Positions 58,297 to 64,000 of a stretch of DNA of 64,000 bases are shown in pieces. The stretch is from the NCBI RefSeq assembly GCF_027947595.1, contig NZ_CP116257.1, positions 6,260,001 through 6,324,000 on the forward strand, written 5' to 3'. Within the stretch, counting starts at the first letter, position 1. Every line of letters starts with the position of its first letter. Source of the stretch: Streptomyces lienomycini. Lineage in GTDB: Bacteria; Actinomycetota; Actinomycetes; Streptomycetales; Streptomycetaceae. The notes below the pieces were generated by a model, which did not search any database, was not told the origin of the DNA, and saw nothing but the letters and a program-made list of their open reading frames with translations. The translations under genes and the position numbers were made by a program.

Positions 58297-59025
58297 TCAG
58301 CGGGCCTTGATGTCGACGATCCGCCACCGGTCGTCCTCCAGCCGTGCCGTGACGGTGAGTTGGGCCGCCGCGGTGGTCGCCTTGTGCTGCTTGCCGTCCT
58401 GTTCCCTGGACTTGTCCTCGCGGTGGGAGGTCTGGTCGAGGAAGACCAGGAGGCGGGCCCTGTCGCCGTCGAGTTCGATCACGCCGATGCGGACGGCCCG
58501 GGTGCTCAGGGTGACGCGCTGTGCGGTGAGGTCGTCGCGGACGCGGGCGAAGAGGGTCTCGTACTGACGGGCGGCCCGGCCGTCGAGGACGGTCTGTGCG
58601 GAGCGCTCGGCGGCCGCGGTGCCGTCGGGTGTGTAGGAGAAGGCGCGGGCGAGGGCGTTGCCGACGTCGCCCGCGACGCGGGAGGTGGCCTCGGTGTCGG
58701 TGAGCGCGTGGTTTTGGGCGGGTGCGGCCGACCGCAGCTGGTGGGCGCCGTAGAAGAAGCCGCAGCCGCCGAGTACGAGTGCCGCGGCGACCCCGCCCAG
58801 AGCGACCCGCCGCCAACGCCCGCCGGCCGGACGCCGTACGCCGGACTCGGAGTCCTCCCCGGCCCTTTCGCCCTCGGCGGCCTCGTCGTCGGGGGGTGTG
58901 TCCTCGGCGGCCTCGGTCTCGGCGTCGGGAGGTGCGGGGGCGGGGGCCGCCGACGAGGGCGCCTCCCCCTCGTCCGGGGCGGGGTCGCTCGGGGTCCCTC
59001 CGCGCAGCAGCCATGTCGGCGTCAT
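58297..59025 (-). CDS. Mce-associated membrane protein with long acidic N-terminus
   Basis: 242 residues. The first 85 are acidic, Pro/Ala-rich and disordered; a membrane span follows (VALGGVAAALVLGGCGFFYG); the external domain ends QLTVTARLEDDRWRIVDIKA like its neighbours. ATG 59025 overlaps the preceding gene's stop by 4 bp. Its role is inferred from the operon. Confidence 0.88.
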   Translation of the reverse strand: MTPTWLLRGGTPSDPAPDEGEAPSSAAPAPAPPDAETEAAEDTPPDDEAAEGERAGEDSESGVRRPAGGRWRRVALGGVAAALVLGGCGFFYGAHQLRSAAPAQNHALTDTEATSRVAGDVGNALARAFSYTPDGTAAAERSAQTVLDGRAARQYETLFARVRDDLTAQRVTLSTRAVRIGVIELDGDRARLLVFLDQTSHREDKSREQDGKQHKATTAAAQLTVTARLEDDRWRIVDIKAR

Positions 59026-59537
59026 CGTTGCTCGCCGCCCTTCTCCTCCTCGACCGGCACCGCGCTCAGCGCCCTCACCTTCCACTGGTCCTCGCCCGTG
59101 CGGGCCAGGACCGCTTCGAGGCGTTTGCGGTCGGTGGTCGGCTTCTTCGTCCCGGCGGGGGTGACCTCGACGCGGACGGTGGCGATGAGCTTGGCCGTGC
59201 CGGCCCGGGTGTCGAGCGCGGTGACGGCGGCCTCGGTGACCGTGCCGCGTGCCGAGTCGCCCGCCTTGGCCTCGGTGTCGCCCAGTTCGCCGCGCAGCGG
59301 ACCGGTGGACGCGGTGCGCCAGTCCTGGATGCTCCGCTCCGCCCGCTGCCGGGTGGAGGCGTCGAGCGTGGTGAGGACGGCGATGCCGTCGCGGCCGTCG
59401 GCGAGCGCCTCGTCCCGCTCCCTGCCGTACGCCAGCGAGTCGTCGGCGCGTGCCTGCGCGTACGTCCACGCGCCGGTGCCGCAGAAGCCGAGGGCCAGCG
59501 CGAGTCCCGCCCCGGTGAGGATCCGGGCCCGCCTCAT
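59022..59537 (-). CDS. Mce-associated membrane protein
   Basis: 171 residues. A membrane span at the N-terminus (ILTGAGLALALGFCGTGAWT), then the Mas-type domain: ERDEALADGRDGIAVLTTLD, TGPLRGELGDTEAKAGDSAR and AVLARTGEDQWKVRALSAVP. It overlaps the MCE gene before it by ATGA and the next gene by ATGA, so it is tightly coupled. Confidence 0.88.
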   Translation of the reverse strand: MRRARILTGAGLALALGFCGTGAWTYAQARADDSLAYGRERDEALADGRDGIAVLTTLDASTRQRAERSIQDWRTASTGPLRGELGDTEAKAGDSARGTVTEAAVTALDTRAGTAKLIATVRVEVTPAGTKKPTTDRKRLEAVLARTGEDQWKVRALSAVPVEEEKGGEQR

Positions 59538-60838
59538 CGCGCGCCGCCGGTGGCCGGGGCGAGGAGGCCGGTCAGGCCGGACGGTGCCTCGCCGCTCTGT
59601 CCCGGCAGGGCGAGCGCGCCGGGGAGGGCCGCCGCGGCCGCGGTACCGCCGCTTGCCGGGCTCCCGCCGCTCTTCGTGGTCCCGCTCCCGGAGGGCAGGG
59701 AGCCGGGTCTGGCCGGGTCGGGCACCGCGCCGCCCTTGGGGGCGTTGGCCGAGCCGCGCACGTTGGAGCCGCTCGACGCGGGGGCGGTGCAGGCGGCGTC
59801 GGTGTTGAGGGCGGGCGCGGTGCCGAGGGCGAGGCCGTTGCGGTAGCGCGTGCCGCCGTACCCGTCGGTGCAGGGCAGGGGGGTGAAGAAGGTGACGGCC
59901 ATGCCGAGGTTCAGCTTCCCTCCGTCGACTGCGGTGGCGCCGGCGGCGACGGCCGCCGGGTACTTCACGAGGAGTTCCTCGATGCCGCGCTGCCGGGTGA
60001 CGGCGACCTCCGAGGTGGTGAGCAGGTTGGCGAGGACCACGCCGAGGCTCGGGTCGAGGTCCCGCAGCAGGCCGCTGACCTGGGTGGCGGCCTCGGGGGT
60101 GACCGCGAGGAGGCGGCGCAGGTCGGCGTCGGAGCCCTTGAGCGCGACGGCCAGTTCCTTCGCGCCGACGGCGAAGTCGCGGATGGCCTCGGACTCCTCG
60201 GCCTGGGTGCGCAGGACGGTCTCGCCGTCGTTGATGAGCAGGGTGGTGGACGGCAGGGCGCGGTCGGCGGCCTCGACGAAGTCGCTGCCGCTGTCGATCA
60301 GCACCTGGAGGTCGTCGCCGTGCCCTTCGAAGGCCTTGCCGAACTCGTCGACGACCGTGCGCAGGTCCTCCAGCGGGACCGAGCTGACGAGGTCGTCGAC
60401 GCTGGTGAGGACGTCGGTGACGGGTGCGGGCACCTGGGTGTCGGACTGCTCGATGCGGGTGCCGTCGGCGAGGTAGGGGGAGCCGTCGCTCTCGGGCCGC
60501 AGGTCGATGTACTGCTCGCCGACGGCGGAGAGCCCGGCGACCACGGCCTTGGTGTCGGCGGGGATGCGGGGAGCGGACTTCTTGATGCGCAGCTCGGCGA
60601 CCACGCCCTCGGCGGTGAGGTCGATGGGTCCGACGCGCCCCACCGAGACGCCCCGGTAGGTGACGTCGGAGTGGGTGAACAACCCTCCGGTGCGCGGAAG
60701 TTGGACGTCGACGGTGTAGTAGTCGGCGACGCCCACGTACCGGCCGAGGTCGGCGTAGCGGATGCCGAGGAAGGCGAGGACGAGGACGGCGATGAGGAGG
60801 AAGGCGAGGTTCTTCAGCCGTACGGCGAGGGTGATCAT
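59534..60838 (-). CDS. MCE-family protein (MceF-like position)
   Basis: 434 residues. One N-terminal span (LAFLLIAVLVLAFLGIRYAD), then the MCE/MlaD domain (LPRTGGLFTHSDVTYRGVSV through VVAGLSAVGEQYIDLRPES, residues about 46-115), a helical region, and a Gly/Ser/Pro-rich C-terminus. MCE proteins form hexameric tunnels carrying lipids or sterols across the envelope to a YrbE permease. No lipobox is visible. Overlaps neighbours by ATGA on both sides. Placed last among the MCE genes. Confidence 0.92.
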   Translation of the reverse strand: MITLAVRLKNLAFLLIAVLVLAFLGIRYADLGRYVGVADYYTVDVQLPRTGGLFTHSDVTYRGVSVGRVGPIDLTAEGVVAELRIKKSAPRIPADTKAVVAGLSAVGEQYIDLRPESDGSPYLADGTRIEQSDTQVPAPVTDVLTSVDDLVSSVPLEDLRTVVDEFGKAFEGHGDDLQVLIDSGSDFVEAADRALPSTTLLINDGETVLRTQAEESEAIRDFAVGAKELAVALKGSDADLRRLLAVTPEAATQVSGLLRDLDPSLGVVLANLLTTSEVAVTRQRGIEELLVKYPAAVAAGATAVDGGKLNLGMAVTFFTPLPCTDGYGGTRYRNGLALGTAPALNTDAACTAPASSGSNVRGSANAPKGGAVPDPARPGSLPSGSGTTKSGGSPASGGTAAAAALPGALALPGQSGEAPSGLTGLLAPATGGAR

Positions 60839-62058
60839 CCGCGCTCACCTCCGGGCCCGGACACGGACGGCAGCGGCAGCGGCGAGGCGGACCGCTGCTT
60901 CGCGGCCGCGCCGGCCCGCGCCTGCGCCCCCGCGTCCGCCCCCGCGTCCGCCGCCGCGTCCCCGGGTGCGGGGGCGGACGGGGACGGGGAGGCCGTGCCC
61001 CCGGGTACGAGCGGCGGGATCACCTCGGTGCCGGGCACGGCGACCATGGTGAGGTACGCGTTGAGGTAGTCGCCCTTCACTCCGCGCAGCACCTCGTCGG
61101 TGAACGGGTAGGTCACCAGCACCTGGAGCGAGTCGGGCAGGTCCGTGCCCGCGTCGGCGAGTGCCCGCAGCGTCGGCGCGATGGCCTTGAGGTCGGCGAT
61201 CATGTCCTTCTTGCTCGCGTCGATGGTGGAGACGGCGACGCCGGAGAGCGTGTCGAGGGAGCGCAGCATGGTCAGCAGCGAGCCGCGCTGCTTCTCCAGC
61301 GTCTTCAGTCCGGGCGAGAGGTCGGTGAGGACGGTGCCGACGTCCTCCTTGCGGGTGGCGAGGGTCGAGGAGAGGCGGTTGACGGCGTCGAGGGCGTCGG
61401 TGATGTCTCCCCGGTGGTCGTCGAGGTCGCCGACCAGGGTGTTGACCCGCTTCAGCATCGAGCGGACCTCGGGTTCGCGGCCGCCAAGCGCCGAGTTCAG
61501 TTCCCGGGTGATGGTCTTGAGCTGGTTGACGCCGCCGCCGTTGAGGAGCAGGGACAGCGCGCCGAACACCTCCTCGACCTCGGTGTTGCGGCTGGTGCGG
61601 GCCAGCGGGATGACGCTGCCGTCCGCCAGCCGGGCGGACCCGGTCTCCTCGGCGGGTGCCACGAGCTGGATGTACTTCTCGCCCAGCAGGCTGGACTGTT
61701 CGAGTCGTGCGGTGGCGTCGGCGGGCAGCCGCACGTCGCCGTTGATCTCCATGGTGACGCGGGCCGACCAGTCGTCGCGGCCGAGGTCGATGCCGGTGAT
61801 CCGGCCGACGGAGACGTCGTTGACCTTCACCGCGGAGTGCGGGACCAGGCTGAGCACGTCCTGGAGTTCCGCGGTGACGGTGTAGGGGTGGTCTCCGAGG
61901 TCGGCGCCGCCGGGCAGCGGCAGGTCCTCGATGCCGTCGAAGCCCGGCACGCCGGCCGAGACGCCGCCGAGGGCGAGGGTGAAGCCGAGGCCGAGGGCGA
62001 TCAGTCCGCCCGCGGTGAGCCCGGCCACCCGGGCCGTGGTGAACGCGCCGCGCTTCAT
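60835..62058 (-). CDS. MCE-family protein (MceE-like position)
   Basis: 407 residues. An N-terminal span (VAGLTAGGLIALGLGFTLAL), the MCE domain (HSAVKVNDVSVGRITGIDLG; RLEQSSLLGEKYIQLVAP, residues about 57-130), long helices (LKTLEKQRGSLLTMLRSLDT) and an Ala/Pro-rich tail. No lipobox Cys is seen near the N-terminus, although MceE proteins in mycobacteria are lipoproteins. Coupled to both neighbours by 4-bp overlaps. Confidence 0.92.
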   Translation of the reverse strand: MKRGAFTTARVAGLTAGGLIALGLGFTLALGGVSAGVPGFDGIEDLPLPGGADLGDHPYTVTAELQDVLSLVPHSAVKVNDVSVGRITGIDLGRDDWSARVTMEINGDVRLPADATARLEQSSLLGEKYIQLVAPAEETGSARLADGSVIPLARTSRNTEVEEVFGALSLLLNGGGVNQLKTITRELNSALGGREPEVRSMLKRVNTLVGDLDDHRGDITDALDAVNRLSSTLATRKEDVGTVLTDLSPGLKTLEKQRGSLLTMLRSLDTLSGVAVSTIDASKKDMIADLKAIAPTLRALADAGTDLPDSLQVLVTYPFTDEVLRGVKGDYLNAYLTMVAVPGTEVIPPLVPGGTASPSPSAPAPGDAAADAGADAGAQARAGAAAKQRSASPLPLPSVSGPGGERG

Positions 62059-63080
62059 CGGCCGTCCCCCTCGCCCTGGTCGGCCGCTCCGGCGACGGGC
62101 AGGGGCAGCAGCGGGCCGCCCATGCTGATCTCGTTGAGGTTGGCGCGGCCGTCGAGAGTGCGGGTGTCGGGGTTGTAGGCGCCCACGACGTTGCCCGCGG
62201 CCAGCGGTGCCACGTCCAGGGCCTCGGCCAGGGAGGCCCGTTGCTCGACCAGGGTCCGGGTGAGGGGGACGAGCCGGTCGACGTTCTTCTTCAGTTCGCC
62301 CCGGTTGTCCTCGATGAAGGTCTTGACCTGGCCGAGGGCCTTGCCGAGTTCCTCCAGCGCGCCGGTGAGGTCGTCCTTGTTGTCGGCGAAGAAGCTGACG
62401 ACCTCGTCCAGGCGTTCCTGCGCGGTGCGCACCTCGGTGTCCTTGTCCTTCAGCATGGTGGTGAAGGTCTGGAGGCTGCCGAGCGTCTTGAACAGGTCGT
62501 CGCTGCTGCCGTCGAGGGTTTTGGCGGCCTTGCCGAACTGCTCGACGCTGTCGCCGATGGCCTCGCCGTTGCCGTCGAGGTTGGCGGCGCCGGTCTTCAG
62601 CAGTTCGGACAGGGCGCCGTCGGAGTTGGCGCCGTCCGGGCCGAGGGCGTCGCCGAGTTGGGTGATGGAGTCGTAGATCTGGTCGATCTCGACGGGGACC
62701 CGGTTGCGGGAGGCCGGCAGTACGGCTCCGTCGGCGAGGTCGGGGCCCTTGCTGTAGGCGGGGGTGAGCTGCACGTAGCGGTCGGCGACGACGCTGGGTG
62801 CGACGACGACGGCCCGCGCGCCCCGGGGGACCTTCACCCCCTCGTCGAGGCGGAGTCCGACGCGGACGGTGGTGCCCTCGGGCCGTACCGACTCCACCTC
62901 GCCGACCCGTACCCCGAGGATGCGCAGGTCGGACCCGGCGTAGACGCCGATGGCGCGGTCGAAGTAGGCGGTGAGGCGGACGCCGTCGGAGGCGAGGACG
63001 CGCACGGTGACCAGGCCGGCGGCGGCGAGCACCGCGAAGGCGAGCACCCCGGTGAGGATCTTTCTGCGTCGGTTCATCAC
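62055..63080 (-). CDS. MCE-family protein
   Basis: 341 residues. N-terminal span (ILTGVLAFAVLAAAGLVTVR), MCE domain (YAGSDLRILGVRVGEVESVR; VVVAPSVVADRYVQLTPAYS), then coiled helices. The start is GTG 63080, which overlaps the previous stop by GTGA and has GGGAG six bases upstream; the next codon is ATG. It corresponds in position to MceC or MceD of the mycobacterial operon. Confidence 0.92.
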   Translation of the reverse strand: MMNRRRKILTGVLAFAVLAAAGLVTVRVLASDGVRLTAYFDRAIGVYAGSDLRILGVRVGEVESVRPEGTTVRVGLRLDEGVKVPRGARAVVVAPSVVADRYVQLTPAYSKGPDLADGAVLPASRNRVPVEIDQIYDSITQLGDALGPDGANSDGALSELLKTGAANLDGNGEAIGDSVEQFGKAAKTLDGSSDDLFKTLGSLQTFTTMLKDKDTEVRTAQERLDEVVSFFADNKDDLTGALEELGKALGQVKTFIEDNRGELKKNVDRLVPLTRTLVEQRASLAEALDVAPLAAGNVVGAYNPDTRTLDGRANLNEISMGGPLLPLPVAGAADQGEGDGR

Positions 63081-64000
63081 TCACCGCTCCCCTGGGCCGC
63101 CGCCGGTTGTTTCGGCGGCTCGCATCCGGTGTCGGGCTGGGAGGTCTTGGGCAGGTAGGAGCGGGGCACGACACCGCAGAGGTAGCTGTCGAACCAGCGG
63201 CCGTTGCCGAGGGTGTTGCCGACCAGGCGGTAGTAGGGGCCGACCAGGGCGAGGGTCTTGCCGAGCTGGGTGTTGTTCTTCTCCAGGACGCCGGTCACGC
63301 GGCTGAGGGCCTTGAGGGTGGGCCCGAGCTGCTTCTCGTTGTCCTTGACGAGGCCGCCGAGTTCGGTGCCCAGGTCCCGGCTGCCCTTGAGCAGGGCGCT
63401 GATGGCGGCGCGGCGGTCGCGGAGTTCGCCGAGCAGGGGGCCGCCGTCCTCGATGAGGGTCTCGAAGCTGGACTTCTTGTTCTCCAGTGTCTTGGTGAAC
63501 CGGGCGCTGCCCCCCAGGAGTTCGGCGAGTTCCGCGTCGCGCTTGGAGACGGACTTCGACAGGTCGGACAGTCCGGTGGCCGCCTTGCGCACGTGCGGCG
63601 GGGAGTCCTTGAAGGTCTCGGAGATGGTCTCGAAGCTCTCCGCGAGCTGTCCGGTGTCGATGGCGTCGACGGTGCCGCTGAGGTCCTGGAAGGCCTGGGT
63701 CACGTCGTAGGGGGAGGTGGTGCGGGTCAGGGGGATGCGGCTGCCGGGGTCCTGGCGGCCGGAGCCGAGCGGGTCGAGCGCCAGGTACTTGTCGCCGAGG
63801 ACGGTCTTGATGGCGATGGCGGCGGTCGTGCGGTCGCCCAGCCAGGCGTCCTCGACCTCGAAGACGACCTTCACCTTGGCCCCGTCGAGCGCGACGCCGG
63901 TGACCTGGCCGACCTTGACGCCGGCGATGCGTACCTCGTCGCCCTCGTCCAGGCCCGCGGCCTCGGAGAAGTCGGCGCTGTAGGAGGTGCCGCCGCCGAA
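63077..64000 (-). CDS. MCE-family protein (5' end beyond window)
   Basis: The frame is open to the window edge; about 307 codons are present, N-terminus missing. The MCE domain is visible (FSEAAGLDEGDEVRIAGVKV then GQVTGVAL; AIAIKTVLGDKYLALDPLG), then helices (ELAELLGGSARFTKTLENKK) and a C-terminal Cys-containing segment (DSYLCGVVPRSYLP; TGCEPP). Four consecutive MCE genes plus four accessory genes confirm a full mce operon; the YrbE permease genes should lie beyond the window. Confidence 0.92.
   Translation of the reverse strand, partial: FGGGTSYSADFSEAAGLDEGDEVRIAGVKVGQVTGVALDGAKVKVVFEVEDAWLGDRTTAAIAIKTVLGDKYLALDPLGSGRQDPGSRIPLTRTTSPYDVTQAFQDLSGTVDAIDTGQLAESFETISETFKDSPPHVRKAATGLSDLSKSVSKRDAELAELLGGSARFTKTLENKKSSFETLIEDGGPLLGELRDRRAAISALLKGSRDLGTELGGLVKDNEKQLGPTLKALSRVTGVLEKNNTQLGKTLALVGPYYRLVGNTLGNGRWFDSYLCGVVPRSYLPKTSQPDTGCEPPKQPAAAQGSGE

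Noticed and set aside
1..64000. tRNA, rRNA, insertion sequences or integrase-linked attachment sites
   Set aside because: No transposase, integrase, tRNA-like cloverleaf or rRNA sequence was noticed on either strand.

Overview
The window is chromosomal DNA from a Streptomyces close to S. coelicolor/S. lividans. Evidence: GC is very high with almost all G/C third positions. GTG and TTG starts and apparently leaderless promoters are common. There are typical actinomycete families (DUF397 pairs, DUF3052, DUF3145, SCO2400-type protein, mce operon). The fasR-fabD-fabH-acpP-fabF block is in the order known for S. coelicolor. From memory the layout matches the SCO236x to SCO242x segment; no alignment was run. 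No rRNA, tRNA, CRISPR array or insertion sequence was seen.

Layout. (1) 1-7.8 kb: a tellurium-resistance-type (Ter) stress cluster. It holds a phosphoribosyltransferase/TRSP ORF fused to a StiP-type cysteine protease, an HpcH/HpaI aldolase-like protein, a TerD with a GYPQ-repeat tail, a TerA-like protein, a DUF475/TerC-like membrane protein and two classical TerD proteins. (2) 7.9-12.7 kb: peroxiredoxin, DUF3052 protein, pyruvate dehydrogenase E1 (aceE) and a small membrane protein. (3) 12.9-20.6 kb: MFS exporter with divergent TetR, alpha/beta hydrolase, DUF4429/SHOCT protein, a coupled MerR-aldo/keto reductase operon with a textbook 19-bp-spacer MerR promoter, a GNAT and a beta-lactamase-fold hydrolase. 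(4) 20.8-27.2 kb: the main accessory island. An XRE/DUF397 pair is followed by a very large secreted protein (signal/anchor, ricin-B lectin, about 600-residue Ala-rich coiled coil, pre-toxin-like module, less GC-rich C-terminal tip), interrupted in frame by one TAG. A 93-aa immunity-like gene follows. This looks like a polymorphic-toxin locus with an unrecognised tip. (5) 27.2-33.6 kb: pirin, then fasR and the type II fatty acid synthase genes, closed by a perfect hairpin, then a DUF3145 protein. (6) 33.8-44.9 kb: single genes and regulators, including an SGNH lipoprotein, aldose epimerase, a secreted pyroglutamyl-peptidase-like protein with Ser at the expected Cys, EI24, Ohr, an NADP oxidoreductase with divergent MarR, a GntR/UTRA pair, an anti-sigma-like ATPase, and a TetR divergent from a periplasmic-binding-fold protein. 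(7) 45.1-53.7 kb: a sugar or sugar-acid uptake and catabolism cluster (GalD-like dehydratase, alcohol dehydrogenase, U32-like barrel protein, xylose-type ABC importer, Tat-exported aldose epimerase). A near-identical 15-bp element precedes two of its transcription units. (8) 53.8-64 kb: an aminotransferase with a Pro/Ala tail, a lytic transglycosylase, then a leftward mce operon (four Mce-associated proteins and four MCE proteins, the last cut by the window edge), largely linked by 4-bp ATGA/GTGA overlaps.

A recurrent oddity is that four genes (HpcH-like, aceE, MFS, DUF4429) end inside short tandem duplications that include the stop codon or lie directly against it.
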